64,000 bases of DNA from an uncultured Polaribacter sp. Lineage in GTDB: Bacteria > Bacteroidota > Bacteroidia > Flavobacteriales > Flavobacteriaceae. Positions within the stretch are counted from its first letter, which is position 1; each line of letters opens with the position of its first letter. The notes beneath the pieces were generated by a model, which saw only the letters and a list, made by a program, of their open reading frames with translations, searched no databases and was not told where the DNA came from. Of this stretch, positions 34,370-44,506 are shown in pieces. Position numbers and translations under genes: made by a program. Where the stretch lies: contig CALSRX010000002.1 of the NCBI GenBank assembly GCA_943788865.1, positions 62,001 through 126,000 of the forward strand, in the 5' to 3' direction.

Positions 34370-35641
34370 TTAATGTTCTTGCAAAGATTTAATTTGCGGC
34401 ACCATTACATCATCCATTAATAATGATTTATCTCCGTTATATGTTTTTACAATTGGATTTCCATTTCTCTTTAATCCTTTAAAAACTCCTTTATCTACCA
34501 TGTCCCAGAACACAAATTTTGCCTTACCATTTATAGTAAATAACCCGAAATAATTTTCAGATCCATCCGGATTTACAATATCCTTCCAATTCTCATCAAA
34601 AGCTTCAAAATAAAAACACGACATGCCTTTTTGTGTTGTCCATTCTCTCATAGCTTTATAATACAATGCTTCTTTAAACTCATCTGTAGCGTTAGATTGA
34701 TTAGGCCCGTACATTCCGTTAGAACGACTTGCCCAACCTGTTTCACCGATATGAATTGGCTTGTTAACGCCAATACTTAACATGTATTTTTTTACACTAT
34801 CGTATTGAGAAATAGCATACTTTTTTGCTCTTAGCATTGCCGCTTTTACTTTATCTTCTTTTGACAAGCTTTCTTCTTCAGGCAATACTCCCCAGAAAAC
34901 CGGATTGTAATGGGTATCATGCATAGGGTACGTATGCATTGAAACATAATCTACAGCTTTATAAAGTGCTTCTAAATCTTTGTTGTGATAACTCGTATCT
35001 CCACCACCCCAAGAAGCAAAATTATCTGAAGACGTAATCCAAACATCTTTTGATAGCTTTCCATCTTGTTTTAATTTTTGTAAATGGTTTACCCACTTTA
35101 AAATTACCCAAGGCTGCACAAAATAACTGCTAGCCCAATGAACCATAGCTTCATTTCCTACCGAAATAATCTTTACAATATCTGGGTATTGATTTGCTAG
35201 TTTAACCGCTTTTTCAATTTCAGAGGCATTATTAACCTCATCTTCTAAATTGTGATTTGGATGAGGAGTCCAAGCACCTTTACAATCTATCCAAGCCCCT
35301 AACATTACATACATTTCAAAACTTGGGTTTTCATTTTTTAATTCGTTAATAGCCTTTACTACATTGGAAGCTTTTGCATACTGTAAATTGTACGTTCTTA
35401 CTATTCTTATTCCAGCAGCTTCTAAGATTAACATATCTTCTTTTAGCTCTCTAATTGTTGGCTGAACATCTCTTGAATTTGTTCTGTAACCACCATAAGA
35501 AATGGCTAAATAATTTGAGTTTCCTAATATTTGAGATGCTTTCATTGAATTCACTTTCTTTTGTTGTTTTACACTAGAATTACACGACAATACTATTGCC
35601 ATCATGATTAAACCAACTATTTTAGTAGGTAATTTTAACAT
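34370..35641 (-). CDS. GH17 family glycoside hydrolase lipoprotein
   Basis: This 423-residue protein has a lipobox cysteine at residue 20 (MAIVLSCNSSV). The barrel shows the GH17 pair: acid/base Glu164 in ISVGNEAMVHWA and nucleophile Glu300 in IHIGETGWASRS, plus VRTYNLQYAKASNVV and YFEAFDENWKD. It is longer than the cytoplasmic GH17 of this locus, and the two differ in location. It probably cuts beta-1,3-glucan at the outer membrane or in the periplasm. It lies 11 bases before the GH-A lipoprotein gene and 10 bases behind the phosphorylase gene. Confidence 0.88.
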   Translation of the reverse strand: MLKLPTKIVGLIMMAIVLSCNSSVKQQKKVNSMKASQILGNSNYLAISYGGYRTNSRDVQPTIRELKEDMLILEAAGIRIVRTYNLQYAKASNVVKAINELKNENPSFEMYVMLGAWIDCKGAWTPHPNHNLEDEVNNASEIEKAVKLANQYPDIVKIISVGNEAMVHWASSYFVQPWVILKWVNHLQKLKQDGKLSKDVWITSSDNFASWGGGDTSYHNKDLEALYKAVDYVSMHTYPMHDTHYNPVFWGVLPEEESLSKEDKVKAAMLRAKKYAISQYDSVKKYMLSIGVNKPIHIGETGWASRSNGMYGPNQSNATDEFKEALYYKAMREWTTQKGMSCFYFEAFDENWKDIVNPDGSENYFGLFTINGKAKFVFWDMVDKGVFKGLKRNGNPIVKTYNGDKSLLMDDVMVPQIKSLQEH

Positions 35642-35651
35642 ACACTGTATT

Positions 35652-38600
35652 CTATTTAACTACTGATACTGTTAAGCTTTGAACACTATTACTACGTTCA
35701 AATATTAATTTACTTGTTATTTTATCTAATTTTAATGAATTAAATTTCTTTGAAGAAGCGTTATTAAAATGCACTTCTATTGACTCTTTTTCAGAGATTT
35801 TATAAACAACTGGAACCTGACAATAGGTAAAACAAAGAGTGTTTTTGTCTAACTCTAAGGTTTTAAAATCTCCCATTACATCTACATATTTAAAAGTTTT
35901 TTGTTCTTTTAAAAACTCTTCTTTTCTTAAAATGCTAGGATTAAATTGTAATATCCCTTCTTTTACAAAAATGCCTAATTCACCAAATCTACTTAAGATG
36001 TCTTCTTTAACTTGCCCCGTCATTCCAGGTTGTTGAACTCCTTTTGTAGAAGGCGTGTGAGAATAAGGGTCTGTTGGAAATCCTCCATATAACTTGGGAG
36101 ATTTCTTTACTCCTATTCCTTCATTAATTTCAAAATAATGATCAAATAATTTTCCAATGATTTCTGATTCTTCCTTATTGTCAATAGCATTCTGTGTAAC
36201 TTCTTGAACTGCTAATTGCAATTTAGAAACCATATGCCAATAAATAGAACCAAGACCTTCATAGCCGTAAAAAGTACCTGATCTTCCAGTAAATGACTTA
36301 TGATTAAAGATGTTTTCAAAAATATCAAACAATAAACTCGATTCTTGCTCTTTTAATTTCTTAAACTCTAAAGGCAATTCATTTAATGCTGATTTTAAGC
36401 TTTCAACATTGTTAAAATCTCCATTAAAATGATAATTATCTAAACAATCTTGCTCAATGATTTGAGTGTTTCCTTTTTCAATTAATTTTTGCAAAAGGGT
36501 TGATTTTTCAACTTTCTCTTTTGGGATGTTGTTTCTATCTAAAAAACCTGGCAACTCTTTGTTAGGGTATAAAATATAGCTGTATTGATCTTCTCTAAAA
36601 AGTTTACTTGCTTTTAAAGCATTTAATACGATTACACTTTCTTTTGCTGACAAGTAACCAGAGCTTAAAACTGCAACTTGACCTTCTAACATTTCTGACA
36701 AGTAAGAAATAGAAACTTCTTTATTGTTTGTTATAGTCATTAAATTATAAGCATGATACAAATTATCTACTCTCTTATTAGCTCTTATAGAATGATCTAT
36801 AAACTGTAAAGAAGTATTGATAAATGAGAGCAAGTCATCTTTTGAAATATTCTTTTTATTACTAGAAAACTTTTGGTTGTAAATTTTATTTCTATAAGTA
36901 CTTCCTGCATTTCCTAAACCATCCAATATGGTTTTACGATCCTTATCTGAAATTTTGTTGGATAAAATATCCTTATTGTTTTCTAAGGTGTTTTTTACGT
37001 TTTCAAAAAACAACACAAGTTCTTCTGAAACTTTTGTTTCATTAAAGTTTGATTCTTTTAAGATTGTTTCAAAAAAACTAAAAAATCTTCTTAAATAATA
37101 GAGCGTAACCATAGACACCCCATTACCTACCAAAGCGTTATTGGCATCATTCCATTCTGGTCTTTGAGTGTTCATCCAAATTCCACCTTCTGGAATAAAA
37201 TTTGACATTTTAGCAAGAACAATAGCAAGAATTTTTTCTGTAAAATTAACCTTACAAATAAAGTAGTTTTCATCTCTTAATAAAGCTCCATCAACCCCTA
37301 GTTCATCTCTCTTTTGCTGAATTTTACTTTCGTTTTCAAAATCAAATTCTATGGTGTCTTTTGGATCTTTTAAGATGTCTTTATAACTTTTTATTCTATA
37401 GGGTATATTTGCATATACAAACAAATTTTCAGTGAAATATTCTTCTAACTTGTTTGGATAATAATTTTCTATAAACTCTAAAAACTTTAACAAATAGATT
37501 ATTTGATGATCACCCCAATATCCAATATAAGACCATGGATTGTCTGGTTCTATTGTTTCCCAATCAAAACCTCCTTTAGTAACTCTGTATGGATTATATC
37601 CATCAAAAGTTGTGGCGTTTAAGAATTTATGAATCATTCCTTCTATAAACTCCGGATATGAATGCGCAAGTGCTTCCCAGTTTTGGAAAATGTCTCGCCA
37701 ATTGCCTTCATAATCTAAAATTTTAGATCCGTCTCTTTCATCCCTTGTGTTGATTGAAAACTTATTCCAAGGTCTACTCGGGTCTCCATGTCTTCTACTA
37801 AATTTTAATGGCAAATATTCAAAACACAATCTTCTAAAATTCTTGTCTTCGTTTTTAGAAGCAGCTTTTTTAATATGATTTACTGAAAATGTATTTGGTA
37901 AGTTTTCTAATTCTTTTGTATGCTTTTTAAATACTTTTTTATTTGCATTGGCAATGTATTTTACAAAGTCTACTTTATCAATAGTATAATTATCATCAAA
38001 AATTCCTCCACGCATGATGTTAAACATCGTGTTAGAAAAATGTCTTGAATTTCTGAGTGTATTTGCGCTTAACTGAAGTCCGTCTGATGCCCCAACTAAT
38101 TGAATTAAATGATTGGTTCCTTTATCAATATCTTCTTGAAGAATATTTGAAAAGTTCTTCTCTTTTTTTATTTTTTCGTTTAACTGAATAATGTTGGTAA
38201 CCGATTGGTTTACATTCGCAATTAAACTCCATTCTTTTTTTTCTTTTGGATTTAATTCTTCCTTAAAAGAAACAAAGTATGCGCCTTTTTCAGCTTTCAC
38301 ATCTGTTTCTTGTATGAGATCAAATCCTTTTCTAAAATTACTAACTTGTAAAGAAGACAACAAATAGGTAAGATTTGAAATACCTGTAGACCAAACAATA
38401 TTAGACTTAAGTGCTTCGCTTGGCTCTGCTTTATCTACTATAATTGCACTCAAAGCAAAAATTCCAAGTCCAGTTTCTTTAACCAGTTCACTTCTCTTAT
38501 AAGCATCAACCAAATTACTACTTGCTTTTTGCAAATCTTCTCCTACACCATAAGGTAAAACATTTTGTAATCCATCTAAAACAGTAACTGTAGTTTTTAA

Positions 38601-39113
38601 AGCAGCATTATTAATAAGAGATGATTTCTTTACAAAACCATAGATATTGCTAGAATTCCACTCAAACACAAAAGTTAATTCTAAATCATGATTGATTTCT
38701 TCAAAAATGACTTTATTTCCATAAACATTCTTATATAGGTTTCTAGACGTATTGTAAACCCCTTTGTATTTTGTTGAAAAAGGTTCCCACAAATACTGTT
38801 TTCCTTCTTTCAGAACTCTTAATAATGTTTTTGTTCCAGTAACATCCTCAGATTCGGTCACCTTATCATCAGTGTAATAAGGAAACAACGCTTTATTACT
38901 ATCTTTTCTTCCGGCAGTGACTCCTCCATTACTAGAGATAAACATCCAATGGTTAGAATTGCTAACAATGCTCATAAAAAACGGACGCATTGTTTCTACA
39001 TTAGAAATTTTATTAAACGGCTCGTTTTTAATTAAAACTTGTTCTCCAGTAACTTCCTTTTCTTTTATAAAAGATTTAGAATTACCTATATAAATTTGTT
39101 GTGCTTTATTCAT
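35652..39113 (-). CDS. GH149-like beta-1,3-glucan phosphorylase, 1153 aa
   Basis: This very large protein has no signal peptide and so should be cytoplasmic. The first 300 residues form a beta-rich domain (MFISSNGGVTAGRKDSNK), followed by a long helical barrel. A stretch near residue 655 (MNTQRPEWNDANNALVGNG) resembles the catalytic aspartate region of the GH94/GH149/GH161 glycan phosphorylases. FSRRHGDPSRPWNKFSI and LDYEGNWRDIFQNWEALA also fit. Length and company (GH17, GH30, GH16) point to GH149, whose members split beta-1,3-oligoglucosides with phosphate to glucose-1-phosphate. GH161 is the alternative. A 160-bp gap with two hairpins separates it from the GH16 gene. Confidence 0.75.
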   Translation of the reverse strand: MNKAQQIYIGNSKSFIKEKEVTGEQVLIKNEPFNKISNVETMRPFFMSIVSNSNHWMFISSNGGVTAGRKDSNKALFPYYTDDKVTESEDVTGTKTLLRVLKEGKQYLWEPFSTKYKGVYNTSRNLYKNVYGNKVIFEEINHDLELTFVFEWNSSNIYGFVKKSSLINNAALKTTVTVLDGLQNVLPYGVGEDLQKASSNLVDAYKRSELVKETGLGIFALSAIIVDKAEPSEALKSNIVWSTGISNLTYLLSSLQVSNFRKGFDLIQETDVKAEKGAYFVSFKEELNPKEKKEWSLIANVNQSVTNIIQLNEKIKKEKNFSNILQEDIDKGTNHLIQLVGASDGLQLSANTLRNSRHFSNTMFNIMRGGIFDDNYTIDKVDFVKYIANANKKVFKKHTKELENLPNTFSVNHIKKAASKNEDKNFRRLCFEYLPLKFSRRHGDPSRPWNKFSINTRDERDGSKILDYEGNWRDIFQNWEALAHSYPEFIEGMIHKFLNATTFDGYNPYRVTKGGFDWETIEPDNPWSYIGYWGDHQIIYLLKFLEFIENYYPNKLEEYFTENLFVYANIPYRIKSYKDILKDPKDTIEFDFENESKIQQKRDELGVDGALLRDENYFICKVNFTEKILAIVLAKMSNFIPEGGIWMNTQRPEWNDANNALVGNGVSMVTLYYLRRFFSFFETILKESNFNETKVSEELVLFFENVKNTLENNKDILSNKISDKDRKTILDGLGNAGSTYRNKIYNQKFSSNKKNISKDDLLSFINTSLQFIDHSIRANKRVDNLYHAYNLMTITNNKEVSISYLSEMLEGQVAVLSSGYLSAKESVIVLNALKASKLFREDQYSYILYPNKELPGFLDRNNIPKEKVEKSTLLQKLIEKGNTQIIEQDCLDNYHFNGDFNNVESLKSALNELPLEFKKLKEQESSLLFDIFENIFNHKSFTGRSGTFYGYEGLGSIYWHMVSKLQLAVQEVTQNAIDNKEESEIIGKLFDHYFEINEGIGVKKSPKLYGGFPTDPYSHTPSTKGVQQPGMTGQVKEDILSRFGELGIFVKEGILQFNPSILRKEEFLKEQKTFKYVDVMGDFKTLELDKNTLCFTYCQVPVVYKISEKESIEVHFNNASSKKFNSLKLDKITSKLIFERSNSVQSLTVSVVK

Positions 39114-39165
39114 TTATAGTATTCAGTACTTAACCATTAACAATTATAAACTAATAGTCAAATTA

Positions 39166-39261
39166 AATTCTCTATAAAAATAAAATCATAGAGAATTATT
39201 GTTTGTTTATTAATAAACAAAGAGGCAAATTCAATCAATCAACAATGAATCACCTCTTTGT
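39166..39261 (-). promoter_or_regulatory. Two hairpins between GH16 and phosphorylase genes
   Basis: AATTCTCTA/TAGAGAATT (39166-39174 and 39189-39197) and ACAAAGAGG/CCTCTTTGT (39217-39225 and 39253-39261) flank the 160-bp gap behind the GH16 gene. The second arm pair has a T-rich continuation on the minus strand and may act as a leaky terminator or processing site that lowers expression of the downstream cytoplasmic half of the locus. Confidence 0.5.
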
Positions 39262-39273
39262 CTTAACATTATT

Positions 39274-40929
39274 TTATTGGTAAACTTTTACGTAATCTAT
39301 TTCTATAAAATCTTCCGTAAATGCGGGATCAACTGTTCCTCCTAAAGTTCCACCCATTGCTAGGTTTAATATTAAAAAGTAATCTTTATTAAAAGGCTTT
39401 GTTGCATCATTTGTAAACACATGATAAGAAACTCCATCTAAAAAGAATTCGATTTTAGTGTCTGACCACTCAACAGTATAGTTATGAAATTCTGTAGACG
39501 CATTTGTAATTGCTGTAGATTTTGTAGGACCATTTCCTCCTGAGTTTCCAGGATAATGAACTGTACCGTGTATTTTAGTTTTATCTGTACCTTTTTGCTC
39601 CATGATATCAATCTCTCCTGAAGCCGGCCAACCTACAGTAGGAAAATCAGCTCCTAACATCCAAAACGCAGGCCACGTTCCTTGAGCATTAGGTAATTTT
39701 GCTCTTATTTCTACGCGTCCGTATTTAAACTCATACAATCCTTCAGATTTTAATCTTGCTGATGTATATCCAGCGCCATTTGCTTTGGCTTTGATTTTTA
39801 AGGATCCATTTTCTACTACTACGTTTTCAGAACTATTTGTATAGGTTTGAAGTTCTCCATTACCCCAACCTCCTGCACCAAGGTCATAAGTCCATTTTGT
39901 TGGGTCAGGTCCTGCTGTAGTAAAATCATCTTCCCAAACTAAATTATTATACGTATACGTTGCTCCTTTAACAGGTTTTGTAGATGTAAATTTATGATAC
40001 CAAGCAGCTCCAGATCCACTAGCAGGATCTTCTATAACTCTTACAATTAACTCATCACTAGAAACAGAAATGATATCATACGTTCCAGAACCTACTAACC
40101 ACCCCATAAATCCACCATCAGAAATTTCAAATGTTGTTCCTTTATAAGGTTTATTATTATAAGTCCCTTGGGTTGCTGCTTTTGAGGTTGACGGACTAAA
40201 TGACACGTTTTTAACACCAAACATTTTAGTTGCTACAGTTGCATCATGACATTGATCTCCACCTACACCTATGAAACCTGCATAAGTACCTGGCACAAAA
40301 GCTGGTCCGGTAGTTTGCTCAAATGTAATTCCGTTTGCTGTTCTTGTAAATACAAATTCATTATCATACATACATCCTTTTTCTGCATCCCAAGCTTTAA
40401 TTAAGTTCCACCAAGCTTCATATGCAAACTCTCCATTTCCATAATCATCCGTAACAGGTCCCAAACCAACATGTAAATCTTTATCAGCTTGCCAGTACCA
40501 TTTTTTACTATCTCCAACATTAGCTCCACTTAATAAATTCTCAGTATCTACATCAGAAAAAGAACTATACACTTCAACTTCAATTGTCTTTGTAGAGGAG
40601 TTACCTCCCTTACCATTTGCTTTCACAACAACGGTATACTTGTTCACTCCTACTTTAGAAAATCTTTTCGTTAATAACCCTGAAGGTGATTTTTCTGCTA
40701 CACCATCAAAATAATATACATAAGAAGATGCGTTTTCTGCTGAAACTGTAAAGTTTACAGTTCCTGTTCCATCTCCAAAAGGATTTGTAGCATCTTTACC
40801 TACAAGCTCTGCTGTAATGGTAATATTTTTTGGAGCTATTACTTGCCCAAATTCATAATCTTCTTTTTGACAACTATTAATTAATAGTCCAACGAATAAT
40901 GCGAATATTAAATATTTATTTTTTTTCAT
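39274..40929 (-). CDS. GH16 family laminarinase lipoprotein with PKD-like domain
   Basis: This 551-residue lipoprotein (GLLINSCQKEDYEF) has a PKD-like domain at about 35-120, a middle module of about 200 residues (WYWQADKDLHVGLGPVTDDY and onward) of unknown type, and a GH16 domain from about 330 to the end. The catalytic core is SGEIDIMEQKGTD with the E-x-D-x-x-E triad near residue 440, and LKIKAKANGAGYTSARLKSE and WPAFWMLG are typical of laminarinases. It should cut beta-1,3-glucan chains at the cell surface. It follows the surface-binding protein gene by 9 bases. Confidence 0.92.
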   Translation of the reverse strand: MKKNKYLIFALFVGLLINSCQKEDYEFGQVIAPKNITITAELVGKDATNPFGDGTGTVNFTVSAENASSYVYYFDGVAEKSPSGLLTKRFSKVGVNKYTVVVKANGKGGNSSTKTIEVEVYSSFSDVDTENLLSGANVGDSKKWYWQADKDLHVGLGPVTDDYGNGEFAYEAWWNLIKAWDAEKGCMYDNEFVFTRTANGITFEQTTGPAFVPGTYAGFIGVGGDQCHDATVATKMFGVKNVSFSPSTSKAATQGTYNNKPYKGTTFEISDGGFMGWLVGSGTYDIISVSSDELIVRVIEDPASGSGAAWYHKFTSTKPVKGATYTYNNLVWEDDFTTAGPDPTKWTYDLGAGGWGNGELQTYTNSSENVVVENGSLKIKAKANGAGYTSARLKSEGLYEFKYGRVEIRAKLPNAQGTWPAFWMLGADFPTVGWPASGEIDIMEQKGTDKTKIHGTVHYPGNSGGNGPTKSTAITNASTEFHNYTVEWSDTKIEFFLDGVSYHVFTNDATKPFNKDYFLILNLAMGGTLGGTVDPAFTEDFIEIDYVKVYQ

Positions 40930-40938
40930 GATTCTTTT

Positions 40939-42999
40939 TTAAAATTGTGTAATATCATCTAAATAGATGGTGTAATTAGCTGAACCATCACCTTGAGTAC
41001 CATTATCCATAATTAATACTAGATTATAAAAATCTATCGTTGTACTAATTCCTGTAAAGTCAAAAGTTAACTCTTCCCATGTATTTGCAACAGTAGTAGT
41101 TGCTGTAACTTCTGCTGACGCTGCAGTATTTGGCCATGGCGTAGCATCTTCAAATTTCATTAGTAAATTCAATCCAACTCTAGGTGACCAAACTTTTACT
41201 TTGACTTTATTTTGACCTACAAACGAAAATTTCTGTGAAACAGTTATTTTAGAACCTGCCCAAACTTGGCCCGCTTTTTTGACTAATTGTGCTACCATAG
41301 CGGTAGAATTACCAGTAGTTTGTGGATTTGCAATTACAGAGATATCTCCACCATCAAAACTACTTAATGTAAATTTTGGTTCAAAGTCTAAGTAAGATGC
41401 AAGTGATATATCATCAATATAAATTGTGAAATTATCCGTACCATCACCCTGTGTACCATTGTCCATGATTAACACCATATTGTTGTAATTAGTAGCTGCA
41501 TCTACTCCTGTTAATGTAAAACTTAATGTTTCCCATCCTCCAGTAACAGTTGTTGTTGCAGTTATTTCTGCCGTTGCCTTAGTATTTGGCCAAGGGGTAG
41601 CATCTTCAAACTTCATCAATAACTTTAAACCAGATCTTGGAGACCAAACTTTAGCTGTTACTGTAGCTCCTTCTGCAATAGAAAAAGATCCATTTGCAGC
41701 AGTTACTTTAGATCCTGCCCATACTTGACCAGCATCTTTTATTAACTTTAACACCATAGAAGACGAATTTCCAGTTGTCTTTGGGTTTGCAACTACAGAT
41801 GTATTTCCTCCATCAAAAGCACTTAATGTATATGGTGCTTCAAAATCTATTGGAGTTGCACTATTAGCTACAGAAGGTGATTTATAAAAATAAATATTAT
41901 CTATAAAAACAGTTCCTGTTGCCCAAGGTGTTCCAACAAGCTTCATTTGGAAAATTTCTGTTACTGTTAAACCTTGGTCTGTGTATTCTTTCATAGGAAT
42001 ATCAAGACTAGTCCATTTTCCAGCAGTTAAACTTTTAGTTACTGGTTTTTCTGATGTTGTTCCAGATGCATTATTTATCAAAGATGTTTCTAGATGTGTT
42101 GCATCTCCAGATGTCCACACATCAATATGTAAAAACTCCATTGAAGAAACATCTATAGATGTACCATCTTTTAATGCAATTCCTTGATAACTTAGTTTTA
42201 CGTATTGCAACATCTTGTCTCCACTTAAATCAAACTCTGCCCAAGAACTACCTTGTGAAGCTTGACCCCAGTCTGGAAAATAATTGGTTCCTACTACATC
42301 AGTATATGCCGAAGAATAAATTGAGATTACATCTGCAGAGGCTCTTGTTGGTGGTGCCGGTGCAGAAACTGTAGGTTGTAAAATTTCGGTTACAGTAAAT
42401 GTTTCTGCATGTTCAGTAGTGGCAATTGCTGCACCTTTAACAATCACTTTTACATCATAACTTCCAGGGGCTGCATATTTATAGTTTATTGTACTTCCTA
42501 TATTTGCTGTAGCTACTGGTTGAGTTACACCTGTTTCTCCTGAATGAAATTCAAACATCGTAGCAAAATCTGCTTTCGCAGTAATATTTACTTGTTTAGA
42601 AGTTCCTGGATCATTTTCTATAGTTGTAACTAAGTTTTGAGGAGCCTTAAATGAAACAACTAATTCTTGAGTTGCTTCTGCTTTATCTCCTTTAATATTT
42701 ATTGCTTCTATCTTAAGTGTATAAGTACCTTCTGCATAAGTGTGCTGTGTACTTCCACCGATTTTAACTTCAACAGGTGTTGTAGTACCATCTCCATAAT
42801 ATACTTTAAAGCTATTTGCTCCATCTGCAACGGGTGTAATTGTTACTAAACCTGTATTATCTTGTGTAACACTATAGGTTGCCGAAATATTAGTTGGAGG
42901 AGGAATAGATTCTAAAAAATCTAAGCTATCTATATCTTTACAAGCACTAATAATTATTAATATTAGAAGTGTTTTATATATATTTTTAATTTTTTTCAT
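40939..42999 (-). CDS. Surface glycan-binding lipoprotein with PKD repeats and duplicated binding module
   Basis: From the ATG at 42999 (MKKIKNIYKTLLILIIISACKD) this is a 686-residue lipoprotein. The frame opens 12 codons upstream, but that overlaps susD. Residues 25-210 hold two or three PKD-like beta domains. Then comes a carbohydrate-binding-like module of about 150 residues and two near-identical modules that both contain GQVWAGSK, KFEDATPWPNT and MDNGTQGDG. No catalytic residues are seen. It occupies the usual place of a SusE/F-type surface glycan-binding protein directly after SusD, so it should hold laminarin at the surface. Confidence 0.85.
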   Translation of the reverse strand: MKKIKNIYKTLLILIIISACKDIDSLDFLESIPPPTNISATYSVTQDNTGLVTITPVADGANSFKVYYGDGTTTPVEVKIGGSTQHTYAEGTYTLKIEAINIKGDKAEATQELVVSFKAPQNLVTTIENDPGTSKQVNITAKADFATMFEFHSGETGVTQPVATANIGSTINYKYAAPGSYDVKVIVKGAAIATTEHAETFTVTEILQPTVSAPAPPTRASADVISIYSSAYTDVVGTNYFPDWGQASQGSSWAEFDLSGDKMLQYVKLSYQGIALKDGTSIDVSSMEFLHIDVWTSGDATHLETSLINNASGTTSEKPVTKSLTAGKWTSLDIPMKEYTDQGLTVTEIFQMKLVGTPWATGTVFIDNIYFYKSPSVANSATPIDFEAPYTLSAFDGGNTSVVANPKTTGNSSSMVLKLIKDAGQVWAGSKVTAANGSFSIAEGATVTAKVWSPRSGLKLLMKFEDATPWPNTKATAEITATTTVTGGWETLSFTLTGVDAATNYNNMVLIMDNGTQGDGTDNFTIYIDDISLASYLDFEPKFTLSSFDGGDISVIANPQTTGNSTAMVAQLVKKAGQVWAGSKITVSQKFSFVGQNKVKVKVWSPRVGLNLLMKFEDATPWPNTAASAEVTATTTVANTWEELTFDFTGISTTIDFYNLVLIMDNGTQGDGSANYTIYLDDITQF

Positions 43000-43010
43000 A
43001 TTTCCTAGTT

Positions 43011-44495
43011 TTAATATCCTGAATTTTGACTCCATTTACCTTGAGAAAATTGAATTTCTTCTAACGGAATAGGAAATACCTCGTGTTTACCTACGGTAAA
43101 TCCAGGAATATTAGCTCCTCTTCCTGTTCTAACTAAATCGAAAAAGTGATGTCCTTCTCCAACTAATTCTACTCTTCTTTCATGATAAATTGCATCTGTT
43201 AATGCCGATCCGCTTAAACTTACATTTTTACTTGTATTTCCAAAAGCCCTAGCTCTTACCATGTTTAAATAAGTTCTTGCTAAACCATCATTCGGTGTCG
43301 CTTTTCTATTAAATGCTTCGGCTGCCATAAGCAATACATCTGCATATCTAATAGCTCTATAATTGTTCGGATTTGTTAAATTCAAATCTCCTGCAGCATC
43401 AGCACCTCTTTTTCTTGGAATGTATTTTCTATTAAAATACCCTGTATGCTCATAACCAGTTGTGTAAGAAGCACCTGTCTGAGTTGCCCAAGCTGCAATG
43501 TCTAAAATAGCAACATCTTTTCTATTATCTCCAACCTCAAATTGATCTACCATTTCTTTTGTAGGTACATTAAAACTAAAACCTGAAGTAAACAAGGTTC
43601 CTTGATAACCTCTAACACCTTGAAAACCAACAGCTACATTACCTTCACTACATTGTAAACATCCAAACCCTGCTCCTTCTACATCTGTATATTGAACTTC
43701 AAACACAGAACCTTTTCCGTTTTCTCCTTCAAATTCAAATATTTTATTATAATCAGTTTCCAATTCATAAGGTCCATTTTTAATAAGATCATCTAAAACT
43801 GAAGAAGCTTCATTGAATTTATCTTGAAATAAATATACTTTACCTAATAAAGCTTGAGCAGATCCTTTTGTTGCTCTACCTGTTTGAGGAGCTGTATATG
43901 ATAAGTTAGCAATTGCATATTTTAAATCATCTTCGATTAATTTATAAACCTCTGTTTTTGGTGACCTTGCAATTGTTTTCTCATCTCCTAACACAAATCT
44001 ACCTTCTGGTTTAATTGGAATATCTCCAAACCATTTTACCAATTCAAAATTATAATAAGCTCTTAAAAAACTTGCTTCTGCTATGTAAACTTCTTTACCT
44101 TGAAAAGCTGTTTTATCTTTAAACTCTAATATATATGCCGCTCTATTTACACCTCCAAACATCCAGCTCCAAAGATTTTGTAACTGTGCATTTACTGGTG
44201 TATGAATCATATCATCTATTTGTTGATATCCTGGAACGTCTGTAGCACTTTCTCCTCCACATAATGTGTTGTTTGATGCTATTTCACCCATCAATACATT
44301 AATAAAAGTTGATTGTAATGGGTCATATGCAGCTACTAGAGCATTGTAATAATCTGACTCTGAATTAAAGTAAGACTCTGAATCTTCTGCATATATTTTT
44401 GACTCATCTAAATAATCATCTGAACAAGAATTTAGCACAAAAAGACTTGCCATAAAGATGATTCCTAATTTTATTTTTTGTTTATATTTTCTCAT
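43011..44495 (-). CDS. SusD-like glycan-binding outer-membrane lipoprotein
   Basis: This 494-residue protein has a lipobox (LFVLNSCSDDYLD) and the SusD/RagB pattern: LQSTFINVLMGEIASNN, AEASFLRAYYNFELVKWFGDIP, TKGSAQALLGKVYLFQDKF and the C-terminal YHERRVELVGEGHHFFDLVRTGR. SusD caps the SusC pore and binds the glycan. It lies 11 bases behind susC, and the surface-binding lipoprotein gene begins 11 bases after it. Confidence 0.95.
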   Translation of the reverse strand: MRKYKQKIKLGIIFMASLFVLNSCSDDYLDESKIYAEDSESYFNSESDYYNALVAAYDPLQSTFINVLMGEIASNNTLCGGESATDVPGYQQIDDMIHTPVNAQLQNLWSWMFGGVNRAAYILEFKDKTAFQGKEVYIAEASFLRAYYNFELVKWFGDIPIKPEGRFVLGDEKTIARSPKTEVYKLIEDDLKYAIANLSYTAPQTGRATKGSAQALLGKVYLFQDKFNEASSVLDDLIKNGPYELETDYNKIFEFEGENGKGSVFEVQYTDVEGAGFGCLQCSEGNVAVGFQGVRGYQGTLFTSGFSFNVPTKEMVDQFEVGDNRKDVAILDIAAWATQTGASYTTGYEHTGYFNRKYIPRKRGADAAGDLNLTNPNNYRAIRYADVLLMAAEAFNRKATPNDGLARTYLNMVRARAFGNTSKNVSLSGSALTDAIYHERRVELVGEGHHFFDLVRTGRGANIPGFTVGKHEVFPIPLEEIQFSQGKWSQNSGY

Positions 44496-44506
44496 CTTTC
44501 TATTTT

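Noticed and set aside
43000..43035. 12-codon extension of the surface-binding protein
   Set aside because: It overlaps the end of susD, and the lipoprotein signal begins at the ATG at 42999.
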